From an uncultured Oscillospiraceae bacterium (GTDB lineage: Bacteria; Bacillota; Clostridia; Oscillospirales; Oscillospiraceae): DNA of 38,732 nucleotides. The translations under genes and the position numbers were made by a program. Below are positions 16,518 to 23,827 of the stretch, piece by piece. The notes below the pieces were generated by a model. It was not told the origin of the DNA and did no database searches. It was given only the letters and a program-made list of their open reading frames with translations. Position 1 is the stretch's first letter. Each line of letters begins with the position of its first letter. The stretch lies in assembly GCA_944387145.1 (NCBI GenBank), contig CALXDU010000011.1, forward strand, positions 1 through 38,732. The letters run 5' to 3'.

Positions 16518-17326
16518 TGCCCATTTTGAAGCTGACAGACATTTGTAAGGACTACATGCAGGGCAAAGAGCCGGTGCGGGTTCTGAAAAATGTAAATATG
16601 ACCGTGGAAAAGGGCGATTACCTGGCAATTATGGGCCCTTCCGGTTCCGGAAAGACCACGCTGATGAACATCATCGGCTGCCTGGACGTGCCCACCTCCG
16701 GCAGCTATGAGCTGGACGGAAAAAACCTGAAGGATTTGACCGACGACGATCTGGCGGAAATTCGCAACAAGCACCTGGGCTTTGTGTTCCAGAGCTTCCA
16801 TCTGCTGCCGAAAATGGATGCCCTGGACAATGTGGCGCTGCCGCTGCTGTATGCCGGTGTCCCGGTACAGGAGCGGCGGGAACGGGCAGCGCAGGCGCTG
16901 AAGTCCGTGGGACTGGAAGAGCGGATGCACTTTCTGCCCAACCAGATGTCCGGCGGTCAGTGCCAGAGAGTGGCCATTGCCCGGGCCATTGTGGGAAAGC
17001 CGGATCTTTTGCTGGCAGACGAACCTACCGGCGCTTTGGATACCAAAGCGGGCAACCAGATTATGGACATTTTCCGCCAGCTGAGCCAGGAGGGAATGAC
17101 CATTATCATGATTACCCACGAGCCCAGTATTGCAGCCTGCGCTGACAAGACCTACCGGATTTTGGACGGCGAACTGCATACCGGTGAAGTACAGCAGGAA
17201 GGAGACGCAGATGAAGAAACTGGATCTGAAGAGCATAAATCTGAAGAAGCTCTCTGTGAAGAAAGAGAATCTGCCCAAGATGAAACTGCCGCAGATTTCT
17301 CTGAAGAGAGCCAATCTGAAGAATAA
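16517..17326 (+). CDS. ABC exporter ATPase (MacB/LolD-like) with an acidic C-terminal tail
   Basis: The 269-residue product is the cytoplasmic ATPase of the exporter. Walker A GPSGSGKT, the Q-loop VFQSFHLLP, signature MSGGQ, Walker B LLLADEPTGALD and the H-loop MITHE are intact. Typical members end near residue 230; here about 38 more residues follow, rich in Glu, Asp and Ser with almost no hydrophobics. That tail (from about residue 232) is read entirely from DNA that also encodes the start of the next gene in another frame. It could be a real regulatory tail or simply the absence of a stop codon in that frame. It sits between two adaptor genes, with the permease fourth. Confidence 0.92.
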   Translation: MPILKLTDICKDYMQGKEPVRVLKNVNMTVEKGDYLAIMGPSGSGKTTLMNIIGCLDVPTSGSYELDGKNLKDLTDDDLAEIRNKHLGFVFQSFHLLPKMDALDNVALPLLYAGVPVQERRERAAQALKSVGLEERMHFLPNQMSGGQCQRVAIARAIVGKPDLLLADEPTGALDTKAGNQIMDIFRQLSQEGMTIIMITHEPSIAACADKTYRILDGELHTGEVQQEGDADEETGSEEHKSEEALCEERESAQDETAADFSEESQSEE

Positions 17327-19361
17327 GAAACTGCTTCTGAGTGTCACCGCAGTTGTGCTGGTAGTTGCGCTGGGTGTAGGAATCTGGCTGGGTGCCGGCG
17401 GCAAGGCGGAGCCTGTAGGTGTCTACGCCTTTATGGATATCGGCATGACCGAATACTGGGGGGACTCCCAGGAAAGCTATGGCCCAGTTACCACCGACCG
17501 GATACAGACGGTTTTCCTCTCCGATACCCAGACGGTGACGGAGGTTTTGGTTGCCCAGGGTGACATGGTTAAAAAGGGCGACGTGCTGCTGCGCTTTGAT
17601 ACCACCCTTTCGGAACTGGAACTGGAGCGCAAGCGTCTGGAAGTGGAAAAGCTCAAGCTGGATCTGGAAGATGCCAAAGCGGAGCTGAACCGAATTGCCG
17701 GCATGAAGCCCATGCAGCAGCCGACCTTCGATGAGCCGTCCTATGACGAGGATATCAATACGGGTTCCATGCTGATGGAGGCTTACCGGATTTCCGACAA
17801 TCCGGAGTATAATGGCAGCAGCCAGGAATTGGCGCTGATCTGCTGGCTCCAGGACACCACCAATATTGACAGCGGTGTACTGGAGACCATCCGCCAGAGA
17901 GCGGAGGAGTTGCAGAATATGATATTAGAGCCTAGTGAACCCTCTGATCCGTCTGACCCGTCCGATCCGTCCGATCCGTCTGACCCGTCCGATCCGTCTG
18001 ACCCGTCCGATCCGTCCGATCCGTCCGATCCGTCCGATCCGTCCGACCCGTCCGACCCGTTTGACCCGTCCGATCCGTCCGACCCGTCTGACCCGTCCGA
18101 CCCGTCTGACCCGTCTGACCCGTCCGATCCGTCCGACCCGTCCGATCCGTCTGACCCGTCCGATCCGTCTGACCCGTCCGACCCGTCCGATCCGTCCGAC
18201 CCGTCTGACCCGTCCGATCCATCTGAGCCTTCGGACTCTCTGAATTCTGCCGATTCTGTGGATTCTTCCGATAGCCCAGAGTTTCCCAACGAAAGTGAAC
18301 AGGCAGAGGAACTGCCAGAAGAAGATTCACCATCTTTGTTTGCAGGATTGTTCGGCGTACCGTCTATGGCTTCGGATTTCCCGGAAGAAGGCGGCGACGA
18401 AGGCTATATCAGCGTGAATTCGTACTATGTCATCTTCAAAATTACCCAGGGCAATATGTCTCTGGGGCAGCGGACGGTCTGGCAGGGTGCCTATGTCTAT
18501 GGTGGGGGCGGCAGCTTCTCCATTCGACTGTTTGATGCCTCTGGAATGATGGATTATACCTTGATCGATGACGGGGAAGAGGACCCCGGCGGAATTGAAA
18601 TCCCGGACATTGATTTTGGCAGCGGCTATACCGCCGCTCAGATTGCCCAGATGCGTGCTGAGCAGGAGAAGAAGATCAAGGATCTGGAGTTCAAAATCAA
18701 GATGGCAGATGCCGACTACAAGATTATGCAGACCGAAGTGGGCGATGGCAACATCTACGCCGATATTGACGGCGAAGTGGTATCCCTGCTGACGGAAGAG
18801 GAAGCCAAACAGTCCAAGACGCCCTTTATGAAGGTTTCCGGCGGCGGCGGCTTCTATGTGGAAGGCAGCATCAACGAGCTGGAAAAGGACAACCTGCGCA
18901 TTGGCCAGGAGGTTACCATCAATGACTGGGAATCCGGCATGACTTATACCGGAACCGTTCAGTCTGTGGGCGACTTCCCCAGCGCAGATGGTGGTTACAG
19001 CGGCATGGGCAACCCCAATTCTTCTTACTATCCCTTTGTAGCCTTTGTGGACGGAAGCGCCGACCTGCAGGCGGGCAGATACGTGAGCATGACCTTTGCT
19101 ACCAGTACCGGAGCCAATGGTATTTACCTGCAGAATCCCTTCGTCCGCACAGAGAATGGAGAATCCTATGTCTATGTCCAGGGCGCAGGCGGCAAACTGG
19201 AGAAACGTACGGTCACCGTGGGCAAGTCCCTCTGGGGCAGCTATACCGAAATCAAGGGCGGCCTGAGCGAGGATGATTACATTGCCTTCCCCTATGGAAA
19301 GAATGTAAAACCCGGTGCGCCTACGGAATTGAGTGATTTGTCCAGCCTGTATTCGTACTAA
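17211..19361 (+). CDS. Efflux adaptor (HlyD/MacA-like) with a large hairpin insertion and a Ser-Asp-Pro array, second adaptor
   Basis: The 716-residue product is nearly twice the size of ordinary adaptors. Residues 1-37 are a Leu/Lys-rich basic leader, followed by one transmembrane segment (about 38-58), so it is membrane-anchored rather than a lipoprotein. A lipoyl-like half domain lies about 85-130, and the first coiled-coil helix about 133-165. The matching second helix (QIAQMRAEQEKKIKDLEF) appears only at about residue 474. The roughly 300 residues between include 31 tripeptides (30 SDP, one FDP) at 245-337 and a beta-rich block at about 395-470. Barrel and membrane-proximal regions finish it. 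GAAGGAGA lies 6 bases before ATG 17211, inside the ATPase gene. Confidence 0.85.
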   Translation: MKKLDLKSINLKKLSVKKENLPKMKLPQISLKRANLKNKKLLLSVTAVVLVVALGVGIWLGAGGKAEPVGVYAFMDIGMTEYWGDSQESYGPVTTDRIQTVFLSDTQTVTEVLVAQGDMVKKGDVLLRFDTTLSELELERKRLEVEKLKLDLEDAKAELNRIAGMKPMQQPTFDEPSYDEDINTGSMLMEAYRISDNPEYNGSSQELALICWLQDTTNIDSGVLETIRQRAEELQNMILEPSEPSDPSDPSDPSDPSDPSDPSDPSDPSDPSDPSDPSDPSDPFDPSDPSDPSDPSDPSDPSDPSDPSDPSDPSDPSDPSDPSDPSDPSDPSDPSDPSEPSDSLNSADSVDSSDSPEFPNESEQAEELPEEDSPSLFAGLFGVPSMASDFPEEGGDEGYISVNSYYVIFKITQGNMSLGQRTVWQGAYVYGGGGSFSIRLFDASGMMDYTLIDDGEEDPGGIEIPDIDFGSGYTAAQIAQMRAEQEKKIKDLEFKIKMADADYKIMQTEVGDGNIYADIDGEVVSLLTEEEAKQSKTPFMKVSGGGGFYVEGSINELEKDNLRIGQEVTINDWESGMTYTGTVQSVGDFPSADGGYSGMGNPNSSYYPFVAFVDGSADLQAGRYVSMTFATSTGANGIYLQNPFVRTENGESYVYVQGAGGKLEKRTVTVGKSLWGSYTEIKGGLSEDDYIAFPYGKNVKPGAPTELSDLSSLYSY
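17943..18221 (+). repeat. 31-unit tandem 9-bp repeat encoding Ser-Asp-Pro
   Basis: 279 bp of uninterrupted 9-bp units of the form TCY-GAY-CCG. Unit 14 is TTTGACCCG (giving Phe) and the last unit ends in CCA. Pro is CCG in 30 of 31 units, while Ser alternates TCC/TCT and Asp GAT/GAC. This low codon diversity indicates expansion by DNA slippage. The flanks (EPSEP before, SEPSDS after) look like decayed copies. Gains or losses of units stay in frame. Confidence 0.97.
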
Positions 19362-19372
19362 GGAGGGCAGTT

Positions 19373-20626
19373 ATGACAGAAAATATCAGACTTGCCTTCC
19401 AGGGCATCTGGGGGCATAAGATGCGCTCGGTGCTGACCATGCTGGGTATCATCATCGGTATCGCGGCCATCATCACCATTGTTTCCACAATTCAAGGCAC
19501 CAATGAGCAGATCAAGGAGAACCTGATCGGCGCAGGCAATAACGTGGTGACCGTCCAGCTCAACGAGGGAAGCTATCCCTACGATATGGCCTGGAATGGA
19601 AACCCTGACGGTGTTCGGGTGATTACCGAAAAGACTCGGCAGGAGCTGAAGGAAATTGCGGGAGTAGAGGAAGTGTCGCTGTACTGTGCCCGGAATTATT
19701 CCGACGGACTGTACTACCAGAACATCCGCTACAGCGGTCAGATTTTTGGAATTGATGAGTATTACCTGAACGTGTACGGCTATCAGGTGAAAAGCGGCCG
19801 GGGCTTTACCCAGAGCGACTATGACAACTACCGCAAAGTGGTTCTGGTGGACACCAACACCGTCAAGAACCTTTTCGGCGGAGAGGACCCGGTGGGAAAA
19901 ACCGTGGAGCTGAACAGCGATGCCTTCACCGTGGTAGGCGTGGTGGCTCTTTCGGAAGAATTTGCCCCCACCATCAACTCCATGAAGGACTATCAGCTGT
20001 ATATGAACAACTCCACCGGCGCAATTTACCTGCCGGACAGTGTCTGGCCAACGGCTTACCGGTTTGACGAGCCCCAGAGTGTGGCCATCAAAGTGGTGAA
20101 CACCGACGCCATGACCAGCGCCGGACAGGATGCAGCGGATCTTCTGAATCAAAAGCAGATTGCTGGTTCCAACAGCAAACTCCAGTACCGCAGCCAGGAT
20201 ATGCTGGAGCAGGCCCAGCAGCTGCAGAAGATGTCCGAGTCCACCAACACCCAGCTGATCTGGATTGCCAGTATCTCGCTGCTGGTTGGAGGTATCGGCG
20301 TTATGAACATCATGCTGGTGTCCGTTACCGAACGTACCGCGGAAATTGGCCTGAAGAAGGCAATCGGCGCGAAGAAAAAGCGGATTTTGCTTCAGTTCCT
20401 GACAGAATCCGCGGTGCTGACCAGTATGGGCGGCCTGATTGGCGTGATTACCGGTGTGATTATGGCCCAGCTGATTTCCAGCATGGTGCAGATTCCGGTG
20501 TCCATCAGCTTGCCGGCCATTGCCGTGGCGGTGGTGTTCTCCACCCTGATCGGCGTGGTATTCGGCATGCTCCCTGCCGTGCAGGCAGCCAACCTGAATC
20601 CCATCGAGGCACTGCGCCGGGATTGA
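19373..20626 (+). CDS. MacB-like ABC exporter permease (FtsX family)
   Basis: The 417-residue product has the MacB architecture. One N-terminal membrane helix (MLGIIIGIAAIITIVSTIQG) is followed by a large extracellular domain (about residues 45-275). Three C-terminal helices form the FtsX domain, with the family motif VTERTAEIGLKKAIGAKKKRIL between the first two. It lacks a fused ATPase and should pair with the ATPase two genes upstream. AAGGAGG lies 7 bases before the ATG, and it starts 11 bases after the second adaptor. Such exporters move peptides, lipoproteins or antibiotics; nothing here fixes the cargo. Confidence 0.9.
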   Translation: MTENIRLAFQGIWGHKMRSVLTMLGIIIGIAAIITIVSTIQGTNEQIKENLIGAGNNVVTVQLNEGSYPYDMAWNGNPDGVRVITEKTRQELKEIAGVEEVSLYCARNYSDGLYYQNIRYSGQIFGIDEYYLNVYGYQVKSGRGFTQSDYDNYRKVVLVDTNTVKNLFGGEDPVGKTVELNSDAFTVVGVVALSEEFAPTINSMKDYQLYMNNSTGAIYLPDSVWPTAYRFDEPQSVAIKVVNTDAMTSAGQDAADLLNQKQIAGSNSKLQYRSQDMLEQAQQLQKMSESTNTQLIWIASISLLVGGIGVMNIMLVSVTERTAEIGLKKAIGAKKKRILLQFLTESAVLTSMGGLIGVITGVIMAQLISSMVQIPVSISLPAIAVAVVFSTLIGVVFGMLPAVQAANLNPIEALRRD

Positions 20627-20635
20627 TGCAAGATA

Positions 20636-20667
20636 AAACCGCAGGCATTTTGCTGCCTGCGGTTTTT
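20636..20667 (+). terminator. Intrinsic terminator of the exporter operon
   Basis: AAACCGCAGGCA (20636-20647) pairs perfectly with TGCCTGCGGTTT (20654-20665) around a 6-base loop. A T run extends to 20667, directly after the permease stop. Confidence 0.92.
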
Positions 20668-20678
20668 CTGACAAAAGG

Positions 20679-20707
20679 TTGCAATTTGGTTAAAAATATG
20701 TTATCAT
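20679..20707 (+). promoter_or_regulatory. Promoter of the repeat-protein/ridA transcript
   Basis: TTGCAA at 20679-20684, a 17-base spacer, and TATCAT at 20702-20707, 34 bases before the GTG start. Confidence 0.65.
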
Positions 20708-20741
20708 TTTCGCAGTTTGAAATCATTTGGAGGTCAATACC

Positions 20742-22409
20742 GTGAAGAAGAAACTTGTGACCGTCCTTCTGGTGATTGTGATTATCCTGACCCTGGCAGT
20801 AGGAGGCATCGTGGGCTTCCTGTGGTATCGGGACAATCACATTTTTGTGGAAGGAAAGGCCTATTCCATCCATGCAGTTACCCTGGATCTGCGGCAGGAG
20901 GATATTTCCGCTGCCCATTACGATCAGGTTCATGCCCAGCTGCCCCAGTGCCAGATTGTCTGGAATGTTCCGTTCCAGAATGGAAAAGTTTCCAGTGATT
21001 CGGAAAGCATCAGCGTCAGTACCCTGACCCAGGAAGATGTGGACATCCTGAGCAAATATTTTCCCAACTTGAAGACCCTGGATGCTTCTGCCTGCCATGA
21101 CTATGCCCTGCTGGAAGCCTTCCAGAGTCAGAATCCGGACTGCGCAGTTACCTATACTGTGGACCTGGGCGGAAAGGCCTTCCCCCCGGACACTACGGAG
21201 CTGGTGCTGGAAACGGGAGACTATACCCTGGATACCATGCTGGAAAACCTGGTGTACCTGCCTCAGGTGAAGTACATCAATCTGAAAATGCCGGAACTGT
21301 CCTTGGAGCAGGTGGAGCAGCTGAAAGCTGCCTATGAAGCCATCGACATTACCTGTACCGTAGAACTGATGGGTAAGGAGTACGACACCCAGACCACCCA
21401 GTTGGATCTGTCGGCGCTGACTTCTGAGGGGGTTGCCGAAGTAGCGGAAAAGCTGGCCATGCTGCCCAACCTGGAAAGTGTGGAACTGGCTGATGCCGAA
21501 GGCACCAGCCAGCTGACCAAGGAGGATGTCAAAACCCTGATGGACACCGCTCCGGAGGTGAAGTTCCATTACAGCTTTGACTTCTTCGGCCAGACCATTT
21601 CCACCACCGACGAGGAAGTGCACATCAAGAATACGAAAATCGGCGACGATGGGGAACAGGAAGTTCGACTTGCTCTGGATCTGATGCAGAACTGCAGCCG
21701 CTTCGTGCTGGAAAACTGCCAGATGTCCAATGACGTTCTGGCCAAAATCCGGGACGACTACCGGGACAAGACCAAGGTGGTCTGGCGGGTGTACTTCGGC
21801 GAGGGCGGCAGCAGCCTGACCGACGCCCAGGTGATCCGGGCGGTGTACGGCCTGGTGGATGACAACTGCCACGACCTGATTTACTGTGAAGACGTGCAGT
21901 TTATGGACATCGGCCACAATGAATTTCTGGATGCAGTGCCCTTTGTGGCGGGAATGCCCAACCTGGAATACATCATCGTATCCGGCGCGCCCATCAAGGA
22001 TTTGACTCCCTTTGAAAACTGCAAGAAGCTGAAGTTCCTGGAAATCGCCTTCTGCGAATATATTGAGGACCTGTCGCCTTTGGCAAACTGTGAAAGCCTG
22101 GAAATGCTGAATATCAGCAACACCCACGCCCTGGATCTGTCTCCCCTGGATGATCTGCCTCTGACCCATTTGTGCGCCAGACTGAACCCTGCCGGCGGCA
22201 GCCGGATTCCCAAGGAAGAGCAGGACCGCTTCATCGAGCAGCATCCGGACTGCTGGTCCTCCTTTACCGGCTCTCAGCCTTACGGCGTAGGCTGGCGGTA
22301 TGATACGGACGAAATTACGCCGCTGCCTGCATACGAACTGATTGCCGAAGTTTTCCGGTATCCCAATGCCCCCAACAACGTGGGCTGGTATCTGGAAACG
22401 GAATCTTAA
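20742..22409 (+). CDS. Membrane-anchored extracellular protein with about five 64-72-residue repeats and a C-terminal LRR region
   Basis: The 555-residue product has a basic start and one strong hydrophobic segment (about residues 6-29), so the rest should lie outside the membrane. Units begin near residues 66, 130, 197, 269 and 339, each opening with a pattern like P-x-C-x-I/V-x-W/Y-x-V-x-x-x-G and continuing with LRR-like strands. Residues about 410-500 are clearer leucine-rich repeats (MPNLEYIIVSGAPIKDL, CKKLKFLEIAFC, CESLEMLNISNT). I start it at GTG 20742, with GGAGGT 7 bases upstream, rather than TTG 20727 inside that site. It lies after the exporter terminator, with its own promoter, 22 bases before ridA. 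Binding partner unknown. Confidence 0.75.
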   Translation: MKKKLVTVLLVIVIILTLAVGGIVGFLWYRDNHIFVEGKAYSIHAVTLDLRQEDISAAHYDQVHAQLPQCQIVWNVPFQNGKVSSDSESISVSTLTQEDVDILSKYFPNLKTLDASACHDYALLEAFQSQNPDCAVTYTVDLGGKAFPPDTTELVLETGDYTLDTMLENLVYLPQVKYINLKMPELSLEQVEQLKAAYEAIDITCTVELMGKEYDTQTTQLDLSALTSEGVAEVAEKLAMLPNLESVELADAEGTSQLTKEDVKTLMDTAPEVKFHYSFDFFGQTISTTDEEVHIKNTKIGDDGEQEVRLALDLMQNCSRFVLENCQMSNDVLAKIRDDYRDKTKVVWRVYFGEGGSSLTDAQVIRAVYGLVDDNCHDLIYCEDVQFMDIGHNEFLDAVPFVAGMPNLEYIIVSGAPIKDLTPFENCKKLKFLEIAFCEYIEDLSPLANCESLEMLNISNTHALDLSPLDDLPLTHLCARLNPAGGSRIPKEEQDRFIEQHPDCWSSFTGSQPYGVGWRYDTDEITPLPAYELIAEVFRYPNAPNNVGWYLETES

Positions 22410-22431
22410 TACACGAAAGGAAGTATGTTGT

Positions 22432-22809
22432 ATGAATCATCCCATTCACACGGAAAATGCCCCCGCAGCCATTGGCCCGTATTCTCAGGCAGTGCAGGCG
22501 GGAAATCTGCTGTTTGTCTCCGGACAGCTGCCCATTGATCCGGCTACCGGCGCCTTTGCCGGAGAGGACATTGCCTCCCAGACCCGTCAGTCCCTGACCA
22601 ATGTCCGCAATATTCTGGAAAAGGCTGGATACAGCTGCGCAGATGTGGTGAAAACCACAGTATTGCTGGCAAATATTGAAGATTTTGCCGCTATGAACGC
22701 AGTATATGCCGAGTTCTTTACGGAAAATTGCCCTGCCCGGGCAGCCTATGCCGTCAAGGATATTCCCAAGGGCGCTCTGGTGGAGATTGAAGCTGTTGCC
22801 TGCAAGTAA
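22432..22809 (+). CDS. ridA: RidA family reactive enamine/imine deaminase
   Basis: The 125-residue product matches RidA in length and motifs: IGPYSQAV near the start, FVSGQLPIDP, TRQSLTNVRNILE, and the active-site arginine in CPARAAYAV followed by GALVEIEAVA. RidA hydrolyses 2-aminoacrylate and related enamines released by PLP enzymes, forming a cytoplasmic trimer. AAAGGAAG lies 8 bases before ATG 22432. It follows the surface repeat protein on what looks like the same transcript, with no obvious functional link, and ends at a terminator. Confidence 0.93.
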   Translation: MNHPIHTENAPAAIGPYSQAVQAGNLLFVSGQLPIDPATGAFAGEDIASQTRQSLTNVRNILEKAGYSCADVVKTTVLLANIEDFAAMNAVYAEFFTENCPARAAYAVKDIPKGALVEIEAVACK

Positions 22810-22829
22810 ATTCCTGTAAAAAGCCAATG

Positions 22830-22865
22830 AACCCTCCCGACCAGAAAAACGGTCAGGAGGGTTTT
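22830..22865 (+). terminator. Intrinsic terminator after ridA
   Basis: AACCCTCC (22830-22837) pairs with GGAGGGTT (22856-22863), and inner GACC (22839-22842) with GGTC (22851-22854), across a single C-A mismatch. A short T run follows. Confidence 0.85.
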
Positions 22866-22888
22866 GTGCAGCTGCAAGCAGTTTCTGC

Positions 22889-22917
22889 TTCCCATTGGCT
22901 GCCGGGTATGGTATAAT
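22889..22917 (+). promoter_or_regulatory. Extended -10 promoter of the MoxR/VWA operon
   Basis: TGG-TATAAT at 22909-22917, with a weak -35 (TTCCCA, 22889-22894) at 17-base spacing. The leader to the ATG at 22940 is only about 16 bases. Confidence 0.65.
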
Positions 22918-22939
22918 AAAAAGAAAAAGGAGAAACTCC

Positions 22940-23827
22940 ATGACCTTAGAAGAACTGAAACAAAAAATGGACCAGGCCCATTATATCTACGATGACACCC
23001 TGGCCACGGTGCTGTATGTGGCGCTGCAGCTGGGACGGCCGCTGCTGATTGAGGGCGCTGCCGGTGTGGGCAAAACCGAGATTGCCAAAGTGATGGCCTC
23101 GGCCCTGGACCGGGATCTGGTGCGTCTGCAATGCTATGAAGGCCTGGACGAGAGCAAGGCCCTGTACGAATGGAACTACCAGAAGCAGCTGCTGTCCATC
23201 CAGGTGAATATGAATGCCCAGGACAAGGATGCGCTGACCAAATCCCTGTTCAGCGACGAGTACCTGCTGGAGCGGCCGCTGCTGCAGTCTATCCGGTCGG
23301 AAAAGCCGGTGGTGCTGCTGATTGACGAAATCGACAAGGCCGATGAAGAATTTGAAGCCTTCCTGCTGGAACTGCTTTCGGATATGCAGGTGTCCATCCC
23401 GGAGGTAGGCACCATCCAGGCCAGATCCATCCCCTTTGTGGTGCTGACCTCCAACCGGGCAAGACCTTTGAGCGAAGCCCTGCGGCGGCGGTGCGCCTAC
23501 CTGTATATTGAATATCCGGACATGGAAAAGGAACTGGCCATTCTCCGGGCAAAGCTTCCCCATGTGGATGACCGACTGTGTGCCCAGGTTGCCCTGGCGG
23601 TGCAGAAGCTGCGTGCCAGCGAAACCATTCTGAAAAAGCCCTCCATTGCGGAGACCCTGGACTGGGCGGCGGCCCTGGATGCCTTGGGCCTGCGGGAACT
23701 GACCCCGGATGCCCTGCGGCAGACGGCAGGATTTGTGCTGAAAAATAACGAAGATATCGCCGAACTGAATCTGGATGACCACCATGCCTGTCAATGCGGA
23801 GGCTGTGGAGGACACCACCATGACTGA
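22940..23827 (+). CDS. MoxR-family AAA+ ATPase with a Cys/His-rich C-terminus
   Basis: The 295-residue product is a MoxR-type AAA+ ATPase: Walker A GAAGVGKT (about residues 39-46), Walker B VLLIDEID, sensor-1 LTSNRARPLSEALRRRC. MoxR ATPases act as chaperones that mature or insert cofactors into partners, usually with a VWA protein. The VWA gene follows directly and overlaps by 8 bases. AAAGGAG lies 6 bases before ATG 22940. The last 15 residues, HHACQCGGCGGHHHD, are strikingly Cys/His-rich and could bind metal, although the same DNA supplies the GGAGG ribosome site of the next gene. The client is unknown. Confidence 0.9.
   Translation: MTLEELKQKMDQAHYIYDDTLATVLYVALQLGRPLLIEGAAGVGKTEIAKVMASALDRDLVRLQCYEGLDESKALYEWNYQKQLLSIQVNMNAQDKDALTKSLFSDEYLLERPLLQSIRSEKPVVLLIDEIDKADEEFEAFLLELLSDMQVSIPEVGTIQARSIPFVVLTSNRARPLSEALRRRCAYLYIEYPDMEKELAILRAKLPHVDDRLCAQVALAVQKLRASETILKKPSIAETLDWAAALDALGLRELTPDALRQTAGFVLKNNEDIAELNLDDHHACQCGGCGGHHHD

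Noticed and set aside
17943..18221. CRISPR-like array
   Set aside because: The units are contiguous 9-mers with no spacers, lie within a coding frame, and no cas genes are nearby.
17783..18333. Minus-strand and alternate-frame open frames across the Ser-Asp-Pro repeat (Gly-Ser-Asp, Thr-Gly-Arg and Pro-Ile-Arg repeats)
   Set aside because: A 9-bp repeat without stop codons stays open in all frames. Only the plus frame continues into recognisable adaptor domains on both sides.
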